Source: Vulcanimicrobiota bacterium
GTDB taxonomy: Bacteria; Vulcanimicrobiota; Vulcanimicrobiia; Vulcanimicrobiales; Vulcanimicrobiaceae
Assembly (NCBI GenBank): GCA_027306785.1
Contig: DAHUZB010000017.1
Span: 1 to 64,000 of the forward strand
Reading direction: 5' to 3'
DNA: 64,000 nt
This document shows, piece after piece, positions 1-7,591 of the stretch (position 1 is the first letter of the stretch; every line of letters starts with the position of its first letter). The position numbers were made by a program, and so were the translations under genes. Below the pieces are notes generated by a model. That model was given only the letters and a program-made list of their open reading frames with translations, did no database searches and was not told where the DNA came from.

Positions 1-131
1 AAGCGTGCCGCAAGACGATGAAGCTCGACTTGAAGCCGTTGCAGTGGCGCGGGTTCTGCCGCTCGTCCGGAAGCCAGCGGTGCCCATGCAAGCGCAAGCG
101 TGATGGCGACGATCGCAACAATGCGGCGCAT
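1..131 (-). CDS. exported protein, N-terminus only (cut by window edge)
   Basis: The minus strand opens at an ATG at 131 and stays open to base 1. The first 20 or so residues read as a classic signal peptide: two arginines after Met, then a run of I, V, A and L, ending near ASG/RAA. About 20 residues of the mature protein follow (PAPLQRLQVELHRLAAR). An amphipathic Leu-rich segment just after the leader resembles the start of serine beta-lactamase or penicillin-binding-like hydrolases, but this is only a guess because the body lies outside the window. It sits 55 bases downstream of the ABC permease on the same strand and may be cotranscribed with it. Confidence 0.6.
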   Translation of the reverse strand, partial: MRRIVAIVAITLALAWAPLASGRAAEPAPLQRLQVELHRLAAR

Positions 132-186
132 ACGTTGTGTCTCGGTCACGTTGCAAGAAAGTATATCATGATGCGCCGTTCGGAAA

Positions 187-1047
187 TCAATACGGCACGC
201 CGTCGGATGCGGGCGCGCGTACGCGTCCCGTGATTCCGGCGAGCGCGAAGAGCGCAGCAAGATACGGCAACGCCTGCATCGCATCGGCGGGAAGCCACGC
301 GATGCGTCCCTGCAGCACGTACTGTAGCGCTTCGAAAAGCCCGAAGACCACGCATGCGGCCGTTGCGCCGAGCGGATTCCAGCGCCCGAAGATCACGGCG
401 GCGAGCGCGATGAAGCCGCGGCCCGCCGTCATGCCGTCGGAGTAGAGATTCAACTCGCCGAGCGAGAGGAACGCGCCGCCGAGTCCCGCGAGCGCGCCCG
501 AGAGCGTAACCGCGGCGAGGCGCATCGCGAGCGGGTCGATGCCCGCCGATGCGAGCGCGGCGGGATTCTCACCGCACGCGCGCACGCGCAGTCCCCACGG
601 CGTGCGCGTGAGGAGCCACTGCAGCACGAGCGCCGCGACGAACGCGAGCGCGACGAGGACGCCGTAGTGGCGTCCGAGCGCGGGAACCTGCGCGCTCGCA
701 CCGGGCTGATTGAAGATCAGCACGAGGCCGTAGGCGGCACCGCCCGCGCAGATGAGGTTGATGCCCATGCCCGCGACGATCTGATCCACTTTGAAGCGCG
801 TCGCCGCGACGCCGAGCACGTAGCCGAGCAACGCACCCGCGGCGATCCCCGCCAGGATGCCGAGAAGCGGCTGACGCGTGGCATACGAGACGATCACGGC
901 GGTGAACGCTCCGATTGCCATCATGCCTTCGAGCCCGATGTTGATCACGCCCGAGCGTTCCGAGAGCACCCCGCCGAGCGCGGCATAGATGATCGGCGTC
1001 GCCTTGATGAGCGTGAGGACGAGCAGCGAGAGAATCAAAGCACCCAT
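187..1047 (-). CDS. ABC transporter permease, nucleoside type (YufQ-like)
   Basis: A 286-residue integral membrane protein of the BPD_transp_2 (branched-chain/ribose) permease family. It starts MGALILSLLVL and carries the family pattern LSERSGVINIGLEGMM near residue 30, followed by about eight hydrophobic segments. The ATG at 1047 is chosen because longer in-frame extensions are Arg-rich and run through the neighbouring permease. It follows the first permease by 5 bases and is the last of four importer genes (BMP lipoprotein, ATPase, permease, permease). By family knowledge the two permeases pair in the inner membrane to import nucleosides or purine-like substrates; the substrate is inferred from the BMP-type binding protein. 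Confidence 0.9.
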   Translation of the reverse strand: MGALILSLLVLTLIKATPIIYAALGGVLSERSGVINIGLEGMMAIGAFTAVIVSYATRQPLLGILAGIAAGALLGYVLGVAATRFKVDQIVAGMGINLICAGGAAYGLVLIFNQPGASAQVPALGRHYGVLVALAFVAALVLQWLLTRTPWGLRVRACGENPAALASAGIDPLAMRLAAVTLSGALAGLGGAFLSLGELNLYSDGMTAGRGFIALAAVIFGRWNPLGATAACVVFGLFEALQYVLQGRIAWLPADAMQALPYLAALFALAGITGRVRAPASDGVPY

Positions 1048-1052
1048 CGTCG

Positions 1053-2075
1053 TTACTCCGCGGCCGGTTCGATGCGCGTCGTCACGTAGCGTCGTGCGGC
1101 GAGCACCAGGATGATCAAACCTTCGATCACGTGGATCGCGTCTTTGGGAACCTGCGCGCTCGCCTGCATCGCGAGTCCGCCCGCTTCGAGGATGCCGAAG
1201 CCGAAGGCGGCGAGACAGATCCACAGCGGTTGTAAGTCGCCGACCAGCGCCACCGCGATCGCGGTGAAGCCGTAGCCGGGCGAGAGCTGGGTGTTAAAGC
1301 GATGCAGTTCGCCGGCGACGATCGTCGCGCCGCCGACGCCCGCGATGGCACCCGAGAGCGCGAGCGAGAGCCAGGTGATGCGTCGAATGTCGATGCCCGC
1401 ACGGCGCGCCGCTTCGGGCGCTTCGCCCGAAGCGCGAAGTTCGTAGCCGAAGACCGTGCGCGAGAAGAGCCATTGGAGCACGAGTGCGAAGGCGAGCGCG
1501 ACGAGCAGGCCGATCGAGAGCCGCGAGCCGGGCAGCAGCGTGGGCAGCCAGTACGTCTGATCGAGCCACGCGGTCTCGGCGCCGGTCGCGAGCGGTCCTT
1601 TGAGCGGTCCGCTCACGAGCGCGAGCGAGATCGCGGCGGCCACGAAGTTCAGCATCAGCGTCGAGATGATCTCGTTTGCGTTGAAGCGCGCCTTCATCCA
1701 ACCCGCGATTGCGCCCCACAGCCCGCCGCCGATCGCGCCGAGCAGCAGCAGCAGCGCCATGCCGATCACGCCGGGCAGATGCATCTGCGCGCCCACCGCG
1801 CCCGCGAAGAGGGCTCCGATCAGCAGCTGCCCCTCGGCGCCGATGTTGAAGAGGCCGCCGCGAAACGCAAGCGCGATGCCGAGCGCGGGAAAGAGCAGCG
1901 CGGTCGTGGCCACCAGCGTCTCGCCGAGTTGGCTCGTGCCGCCGAGCGCGCCCACGAAGAGCGCGGTGAAGCCGTCGATCGGGCTCGTGCCCGCGACGAT
2001 CATCGCAAGCGACATCAAAAGGACGAGCAGAAGCACGGCGCCCGCGGGGCCGGTCAACGTTCGTTGCAGCTTCAT
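1053..2075 (-). CDS. ABC transporter permease, nucleoside type (YufP-like)
   Basis: A 340-residue membrane protein beginning MKLQRTLTGPAG, with about nine hydrophobic segments and the BPD_transp_2 signature GGLFNIGAEGQLLIGA near residue 75. It is the first permease of the importer. Its ATG overlaps the ATPase stop codon by four bases (ATGA), so the two are probably translationally coupled; the second permease starts 5 bases after its stop. The family works as a heterodimer of two such permeases with one duplicated ATPase. Length and motif order are normal for the family. Confidence 0.92.
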   Translation of the reverse strand: MKLQRTLTGPAGAVLLLVLLMSLAMIVAGTSPIDGFTALFVGALGGTSQLGETLVATTALLFPALGIALAFRGGLFNIGAEGQLLIGALFAGAVGAQMHLPGVIGMALLLLLGAIGGGLWGAIAGWMKARFNANEIISTLMLNFVAAAISLALVSGPLKGPLATGAETAWLDQTYWLPTLLPGSRLSIGLLVALAFALVLQWLFSRTVFGYELRASGEAPEAARRAGIDIRRITWLSLALSGAIAGVGGATIVAGELHRFNTQLSPGYGFTAIAVALVGDLQPLWICLAAFGFGILEAGGLAMQASAQVPKDAIHVIEGLIILVLAARRYVTTRIEPAAE

Positions 2076-3499
2076 TCGGTCAACCCCGCCATCAAGCGGC
2101 CGATCGCCCCGCGATCGACGTTCGCGCGTTCGAATGTGCCGACGATCGCGCCGCGGTACATCACCGCGATGCGGTCGGCGAGCGTGAGAATCTCGTCGAG
2201 TTCGAACGAGATGAGCAGCACGGCGGCGCCGCCGTTGCGCGCTTCCATCAAGCGCGACTGCACGAGCGCGGCGGCGCCGACGTCGATGCCGCGCGTGGGA
2301 TTATACGCGAGCACGAAGGCGGGATCGTCGATCAGCGCGCGTCCGACCACGATCTTCTGCTGATTCCCGCCCGAGAGCGTGCGCACCGGCACGTCGAGCG
2401 AGGCCGCGCGCACGTCGAAGCGATCCTTGATGCGCTGCGCATCGGTGCGAGCGCGTGCGCGATCGAGCGTGAAGCCGTGTCGAATCTCCGCGCGCTGCTG
2501 GCGTCCGAGAATCGCGTTGTCCACGATCGACCACGGCATCACGAGCGCCTCGCGGTGACGGTCCTGCGGAATGATCCCCGTGCGCGCGCGTCCGTCGGCG
2601 TACGCGATCGTCCCCTCGTAAGGAATCATGCGCGCGATCGCGTCGGCGAGCGTGGTCTGTCCGTTGCCTTCCACCCCCGCGATGCCGAGAATCTCGCCCG
2701 CTTGCACGTCGAGCGACAGGCTCTCGATGCGCGTCTCGCCGCTGCCGGCGCGCAGGTCGCGGATCGAGAGACACGGCGCCGGTGCGCTCGCGGAGCGCGT
2801 GGCGACGCTCGGCAGATCGCCGCCGACCATCGCGCGCGCGATCGCGTCGATGCTCGTGGAGGCGGTCTCCATGCGCGCGACGATGCGCCCGTGACGCATC
2901 ACGCTCACGCGCGTCGCGTACGCGATCACCTCTTGCAGCTTGTGCGTGACGATCATGATCGCGGTGCCGCGTGCCGCGAGCCCTTGCACGGTTGCGAAAA
3001 AGGCCGCGATCTCGGCGGGTGCGAGCGCCGCAGTCGGCTCGTCGAGCAACAGCACGGCGGGCTCGCGGTCGAGTTCGCGCAGCAGCTCGACGCGCTGCTG
3101 CACGCCGATCGGCAGCGTCTCCACGATCGCGTCGGGATCGATCGCGAGGCCGTTGCGCTCGGCGAGCTCGCGCACGCGGGCGCGCGCGGCGTCTTCGTCG
3201 ATTCGCCAGCCGCGTCGCGGTTCGCGCCCGAGCAGCACGTTTTCCCACACGCGCAGGCGCCCGACCAATTCGAAATGCTGATGAACGAGTCCGACGGTCC
3301 CCGCGGCCTGCACGCTGCCCTCATCGGGCCGCACTTCGCCGAAGGCGATCGCGGAGAGCGTCGATTTGCCCGCGCCGTTCTCACCGACGAGCGCGTGAAT
3401 TTCGCCGGCCGCGAGCTCCAAATCCACGTCGTCGACGGCGACGACGCCCGGATAGCTCTTGCGGATGCCGCGTAGGGTAAGGGCGGCGGCGTCCGTCAC
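2072..3499 (-). CDS. ABC transporter, duplicated ATP-binding protein (nucleoside/sugar type)
   Basis: A 475-residue protein with two tandem ABC domains. The first has Walker A GENGAGKST near residue 40 and Walker B LLLDEP. Its signature region reads PIGVQQRVEL instead of LSGGQ, a usual divergence in this subfamily. The second has a degenerate Walker A (GVEGNGQTT) and a canonical LSGGNQQK signature. This asymmetric pattern is typical of RbsA/YufO-type ATPases and is not a sign of decay. The start overlaps the BMP lipoprotein stop and the stop overlaps the first permease start, each by four bases. It should energise the two permeases for nucleoside-type uptake. Confidence 0.93.
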   Translation of the reverse strand: MTDAAALTLRGIRKSYPGVVAVDDVDLELAAGEIHALVGENGAGKSTLSAIAFGEVRPDEGSVQAAGTVGLVHQHFELVGRLRVWENVLLGREPRRGWRIDEDAARARVRELAERNGLAIDPDAIVETLPIGVQQRVELLRELDREPAVLLLDEPTAALAPAEIAAFFATVQGLAARGTAIMIVTHKLQEVIAYATRVSVMRHGRIVARMETASTSIDAIARAMVGGDLPSVATRSASAPAPCLSIRDLRAGSGETRIESLSLDVQAGEILGIAGVEGNGQTTLADAIARMIPYEGTIAYADGRARTGIIPQDRHREALVMPWSIVDNAILGRQQRAEIRHGFTLDRARARTDAQRIKDRFDVRAASLDVPVRTLSGGNQQKIVVGRALIDDPAFVLAYNPTRGIDVGAAALVQSRLMEARNGGAAVLLISFELDEILTLADRIAVMYRGAIVGTFERANVDRGAIGRLMAGLTE

Positions 3500-4521
3500 A
3501 GGGCGACCGGTTTGAAGTCGGCGAGCGCTTTGAGCGAATCGGGCGGCACGATCTTGCCGCTCACGATCGCGGCTTGAATCGCGTGCAGGCGCGCGATGTT
3601 CGCCTCGCCGATCGCGGCGCGCGTATATTTGAAGTCGGTTAGCCCGATCGCGCCGTCTTTAAGGCCGAAGACGACGTGCCCGTGCATCGGCTTGCCCTCC
3701 TGCAGCGAGCGCGCCACGTCGAACACGGCGACGTCGACTTTCTTCACCATCGAGGTGAGTACGCGGCCGGGCGCAAGCGCATCTTGATCGGAATCGACGC
3801 CGATGATGTAGTCGTCGTTGCGCGACTTCACCGCGTCGATCGCGCCCAAGCCGACCTTGCCCGCCGCGGTATAGATGATGTCGGCGCCGTCGTTGAAGAG
3901 CAGGTTCGCAAGCTCTTTGCCCGCGGCGACGTCGTCGAAGCTGCCCGCGTACTTCACGTCGATCTTGATGTTCGGATCGATCTCGCGCGCGCCCGCCTCG
4001 TAGCCCGCGGCGAACTTCTCGATCAGCGGAATATCTTGCCCGCCGAGAAAGGCGATGTGATGCGTCTTGCTCACCATCGCGGCGAGCGCGCCCGCGAGAA
4101 ACGAACCGTCCTGCTCGCGGAAGGTGATGGATACCACGTTCGGATCGTTGATGACGGCATCGACGATCGCGTAGCGTTGGTCGGGATGCTGCTTGGCGAC
4201 CTGATCGAGATCGAGCCCCATCAAAAAGCCGATCGCGTAGATCATCTTGAAGTGCAGGTTGGTGAGCGCGGTTAGGTTCGGCTGGTAGTCGGCCGCCGAG
4301 CGCGACTGTAGCACCTGAATGTAGGCGCCGAGCTTGGCCTTCGAGGTCAGGAGCCCGCGATACGCGGAGTCGTTGAACGAGCGATCGCCGAGTCCGCCCA
4401 CGTCGGTCACCATGCCCAGCGTGAGCTGTCCCGGCGCGGGTCCGCGCCGATGGCCGCAGGCGGCGAGCGACAATGCGCAGATCGTCGCCGAGACGAGCGC
4501 GGCGATAGCCTTCACCTTCAT
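3496..4521 (-). CDS. BMP-family substrate-binding lipoprotein
   Basis: A 341-residue precursor starting MKVKAIAALVSATIC with lipobox LAAC around residues 19-22, so the mature protein is a Cys-anchored lipoprotein. The mature N-terminus has the Bmp/PnrA hallmark GMVTDVGGLGDRSFND, followed by a periplasmic-binding fold with GGQDIPLIEKFAAGYEAG and IIYTAAGKVG. Family members bind purine nucleosides, and the adjacent ABC genes fit that role. It heads the importer operon. The 53-base gap upstream separates it from a divergent DUF5069 gene and must hold both promoters; I see no clear operator there. Confidence 0.93.
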   Translation of the reverse strand: MKVKAIAALVSATICALSLAACGHRRGPAPGQLTLGMVTDVGGLGDRSFNDSAYRGLLTSKAKLGAYIQVLQSRSAADYQPNLTALTNLHFKMIYAIGFLMGLDLDQVAKQHPDQRYAIVDAVINDPNVVSITFREQDGSFLAGALAAMVSKTHHIAFLGGQDIPLIEKFAAGYEAGAREIDPNIKIDVKYAGSFDDVAAGKELANLLFNDGADIIYTAAGKVGLGAIDAVKSRNDDYIIGVDSDQDALAPGRVLTSMVKKVDVAVFDVARSLQEGKPMHGHVVFGLKDGAIGLTDFKYTRAAIGEANIARLHAIQAAIVSGKIVPPDSLKALADFKPVAL

Positions 4522-4574
4522 CGCGCCTGACTACGACTCGGGGAGGCCGAAGCCTTCGTACCGAATCGCCGACC

Positions 4575-5039
4575 ATGCACGTCAAGGATCTTCGTACCGA
4601 GCCCCCGCGCCGCTGGAACGAACGCATCGACGGAATCGCGTGGCTGCCGCGCCTCATCGACAAGACGCGCGCCGCGCACGCGGGCACCCTCGGTGCGTAT
4701 CTCTACGGGCAGTCGCCGGTGGATCGCGCGTGTCTGCGCGCGCTGCGCCTCGGCCACGCCGAGTTCGCGCGGATCGTGCGCGACGCGCCCGACGACGGCG
4801 CCGTGCTCGCCGCGCTCGCGGCGCGCGATCCCGAGGCGCTCGAACGCGCGCGCCGTTGGAGCGAGCGGCTGGGCCGCGATCATCGCCTCTTCATGCTGGT
4901 GCTCGATATCGACGACGGCTACGCGGGCGCGACGTGGCGCCCGTTTAAGCCGGTGATGAACGCGGCGGCGAACGCGCTGACGTGGACGATCAAGCGCGTC
5001 CGGCCGTCGCGTGCGATCGAGGCGGCGAACGAACGCTGA
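4575..5039 (+). CDS. DUF5069 family protein
   Basis: A 154-residue soluble protein starting MHVKDLRTEPPRRWNE. It matches my recollection of the DUF5069 pattern: a WLPRLIDKTRA segment, then GTLGAYLYGQSPVD (residues about 39-52), and a C-terminal DxDDGY stretch. No signal peptide or membrane segment is visible and the function of the family is unknown. Its TGA overlaps the ATG of the AI-2E transporter gene by one base, so the two are probably cotranscribed. It is transcribed divergently from the nucleoside importer. Confidence 0.75.
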   Translation: MHVKDLRTEPPRRWNERIDGIAWLPRLIDKTRAAHAGTLGAYLYGQSPVDRACLRALRLGHAEFARIVRDAPDDGAVLAALAARDPEALERARRWSERLGRDHRLFMLVLDIDDGYAGATWRPFKPVMNAAANALTWTIKRVRPSRAIEAANER

Positions 5040-6121
5040 TGGGTGAGCGCGGCCCCTGGGGCTGGGTGACCGAAGCGCGGCTCACGTACGCGCTCAAGCT
5101 ACTGCTCGTGATCGTGCTCGCGCTCTATCTCGGCGGCATCGCGATCGCGTTTCTCGAACGCATTGCCGCGGTCGTCTACATCGGGGTCGGCGCCGTCTTT
5201 TTCGCCTATCTCATCGCGCCGATCGTCTCGCGGTTGGAACGGCGCATGCCGCTCGTCGCCGCGATCCTCGTCGTCTACGCGGCGCTCGCCTTCGTGGTTG
5301 CGCTCGTCGGTTGGCTCGTGATCCCGCGCATCGCGAGCGACGCGAGCGATCTCGTGCGGAACTGGCCGCAGCTTTACGCCGCGCTCAGTGCCTATTTGAG
5401 CGACCCGAATAATCCGCTGCTCTCGCGCCTGCCCGATACGCTGCGCGCCGACGTGCTGCGCATTCCGGTCACGATCGCGGAGTGGCTGCACGCGCACGGC
5501 TTCGAGACGGTCGGCCGCGTAATGAATTTCGCGCTCGGCGCCTTCGCGGCGGTGGCGACCTTCGTCATCATTCCGCTCTTCGCCGCGTACCTGCTGCTCG
5601 ACATGGCTCGTCTGCGCGGCGCGCTCTTGCGTCTGCTGCCCGACGATCGTCGCGCCTCGGTGCTCGAGTTCATCGGCGACGTGGACCGCATCTTCGGCGG
5701 GTTCATTCGCGGTCAGCTGCTCGTCGCGCTCTGCGTCGGCGTGATGCTCACGATCGCTCTGCTCGTGATGCACGTGAAGTACGCGTTCTTGCTCGGGCTC
5801 ATGGCGGCGGTCGGCGATCTCATTCCGTACGTCGGCGCGATCCTCACCTTCATTCCCGCCGTCATGGTGGCGCTCGCCAACAACGGATGGGTGAACGCGC
5901 TGATCGTCGCGGGACTCTTCGTCGGCATCTACGAGATCGAGGGACACCTGATCGCGCCGACGGTGGTCGGCAGCCAGGTCCGCTTGAGCCCGCTGATGGT
6001 GTTGCTTGCGATTTTGATCGGAGCCGAACTCGGCGGCGTGCTCGGCATGCTCGTCGCGGTGCCGATCGCCGGCATACTGCGGGTGATCGTGCTGCGCGCT
6101 ACGAAGCAAGGCTCCCCGTGA
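5039..6121 (+). CDS. AI-2E family transporter (PerM/TqsA-like)
   Basis: A 360-residue polytopic membrane protein. The ATG at 5039 shares a base with the DUF5069 stop; an upstream in-frame Met at 4982 lies inside that gene and is less likely. About eight hydrophobic segments follow the family plan: two N-terminal helix pairs, a soluble middle with the LLRLLPDDRR pattern, then GLMAAVGDLIPYVGAI near residue 265 and IYEIEGHLIAPTVVGSQV near residue 305. Members export small solutes or signal molecules, but the substrate cannot be predicted. The stop overlaps the GTG of the arginase gene. Confidence 0.88.
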   Translation: MGERGPWGWVTEARLTYALKLLLVIVLALYLGGIAIAFLERIAAVVYIGVGAVFFAYLIAPIVSRLERRMPLVAAILVVYAALAFVVALVGWLVIPRIASDASDLVRNWPQLYAALSAYLSDPNNPLLSRLPDTLRADVLRIPVTIAEWLHAHGFETVGRVMNFALGAFAAVATFVIIPLFAAYLLLDMARLRGALLRLLPDDRRASVLEFIGDVDRIFGGFIRGQLLVALCVGVMLTIALLVMHVKYAFLLGLMAAVGDLIPYVGAILTFIPAVMVALANNGWVNALIVAGLFVGIYEIEGHLIAPTVVGSQVRLSPLMVLLAILIGAELGGVLGMLVAVPIAGILRVIVLRATKQGSP

Positions 6122-7011
6122 GCAGCATTCTCGAACACGCGCGCGCGACGCGCGTCGATATCATCGGCGTTCCCATGGATCTCGGCGCGAGCCGTCGCGG
6201 GGTGGATATGGGGCCCTCCGCCGTGCGCTACGCCAAGCTGCATGATCGTCTGCGCGCGCTCGGTATTCCCGAGATCGTGGATCACGGCAATCTGCACGTG
6301 CCGATTCGCGAATCGCTCGATAACGAGGATCCTTCGGCGAAGTATCTCGGCGTGATTCGCGATGTCTGCGACGAGCTTGCGGGCATGGTCGAACGCAGCG
6401 TGATCGACGGCGGTCTACCGATCGTGCTCGGCGGCGATCACTCGATCGCAATGGGGACGCTCGCCGGGCTCACGCGCGCGCATGCCGCCCCGCCGGGATT
6501 GATCTGGATCGACGCGCACGCCGACATCAACAATCCGGAGAGTTCGCCGAGCGGCAACGTGCACGGCATGCCGCTGTGGTTCGCGCTGAAGAACGGCTAC
6601 GCGTTGCCGCACGCGAGCGTGCAAATCGGCCTGCGCGACGTGGACGAGAGCGAGAAGCGGTTGCTGCGCGAGTCGGGCGTGCGCGCGTTTTCGATGACGG
6701 ATGTCGATAAGCTCGGCATGCCGCGCGTCATGGAAGAGGCGGTGGCGATCGCGGGCGCGGGCGGGCGGCCGATTCACGTCTCGTTCGATATGGACGGCAT
6801 CGATCCGAGCGAGGCGCCCGGCACCGGTACGCCGGTCAAAGGCGGTCTGAGCTACCGCGAAGCGCATCTCGCGATGGAACTCGCGCACGAATCGGGCCAG
6901 TTGCGTTCGATGGAGATGGTGGAGATCAATCCGATCCTCGACACGCGCAACCAAACCGCAACGCTCGCCGTCGGCCTGATCTGCTCGGGCCTCGGAAAAT
7001 CGATTCTCTAG
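6118..7011 (+). CDS. rocF: arginase
   Basis: A 297-residue ureohydrolase read from a GTG at 6118 that overlaps the transporter stop (GTGA). Family motifs are complete: GVDMGPSAVR near residue 28, GGDHS at about 105-109, DAHAD at about 132-136 and SFDMDGIDP at about 222-230. These supply the His and Asp ligands of the two Mn ions. The GVDMGP and SFDMDGIDP forms favour arginase (arginine to ornithine plus urea) over agmatinase or formimidoylglutamase, though this should be confirmed by phylogeny. No urease or ornithine cycle gene lies nearby in this window. Confidence 0.88.
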   Translation: MSSILEHARATRVDIIGVPMDLGASRRGVDMGPSAVRYAKLHDRLRALGIPEIVDHGNLHVPIRESLDNEDPSAKYLGVIRDVCDELAGMVERSVIDGGLPIVLGGDHSIAMGTLAGLTRAHAAPPGLIWIDAHADINNPESSPSGNVHGMPLWFALKNGYALPHASVQIGLRDVDESEKRLLRESGVRAFSMTDVDKLGMPRVMEEAVAIAGAGGRPIHVSFDMDGIDPSEAPGTGTPVKGGLSYREAHLAMELAHESGQLRSMEMVEINPILDTRNQTATLAVGLICSGLGKSIL

Positions 7012-7016
7012 CCGAG

Positions 7017-7538
7017 CTGCCGCTGCTCGCGCTTGCGAGCGATGCCGATCGCGGCCGACGCTGCGCCGCCGAAACGATCGCTGCAAGCAACGCGGCGATC
7101 GTCTGCATTCACGAGATCGACGCGGGCGATGCGCTCGCGCTTGCGACGCAGTTCGCCTGTGACTGGGCCTACCGCGGCGGCGAGGCGCTGCTCTGGCGTA
7201 ACGATTTTCGCGCGCAGCGGGTGCACGATCGCTACCTGCCGGTCGCGCCGCTGCGCCCGTTCGAGCGGCGCGGCCTGCTCGAAGTGGTCGGCACCTGGAA
7301 CGGTGTCGCGCTCACGCTCGTGGCGGCGCGCTTTGCCTCCGATCGCACGAGCTTGCGCGAATGGCGTTTCACGCGTGGGGTGCTGCGCCGCGCGAGCGAA
7401 CGCGCGCTGTTCTTCGCCGACGGCGTGAGCCCGGAGCTCGCACGCATCGGCGTCGCCGATCTCGGCTTCGTATCCCGCATGGATCCGCCGTGCGCGGTCT
7501 ATCGGCGCGACGAAAGCAGCAGGGCCCTCTCTCAGTAA
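7017..7538 (+). CDS. degenerate endonuclease/exonuclease/phosphatase-like protein, start unclear
   Basis: An open frame of about 174 codons begins right after the arginase stop. Its N-terminus (LPLLALASDAD), then IVCIHEIDAG and RRGLLEVVGTWNG, resembles the EEP (DNase I-like) fold: the metal-binding Glu of the QE motif is kept as HE, but the TH motif expected after the beta strand reads AAR. No ATG, GTG or TTG start exists in frame near the 5' end; CTG at 7017 fits the fold best, while the first ATG at 7221 would remove half the domain. The gene may use a rare start, or be a decayed copy that lost its start. Confidence 0.45.
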   Translation: MPLLALASDADRGRRCAAETIAASNAAIVCIHEIDAGDALALATQFACDWAYRGGEALLWRNDFRAQRVHDRYLPVAPLRPFERRGLLEVVGTWNGVALTLVAARFASDRTSLREWRFTRGVLRRASERALFFADGVSPELARIGVADLGFVSRMDPPCAVYRRDESSRALSQ

Positions 7539-7581
7539 CGACGTAGGTGCGGGAAAACTCAAGTTAATTTTCGCGCGAGAT

Positions 7582-7586
7582 GGAGG
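7582..7586 (+). promoter_or_regulatory. Shine-Dalgarno GGAGG that decides the start of the first PKD-protein gene
   Basis: A perfect GGAGG ends 5 bases before an in-frame GTG at 7592. The alternative ATG at 7580 overlaps this site and would have no ribosome binding site of its own. Confidence 0.6.
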
Positions 7587-7591
7587 CGGGT

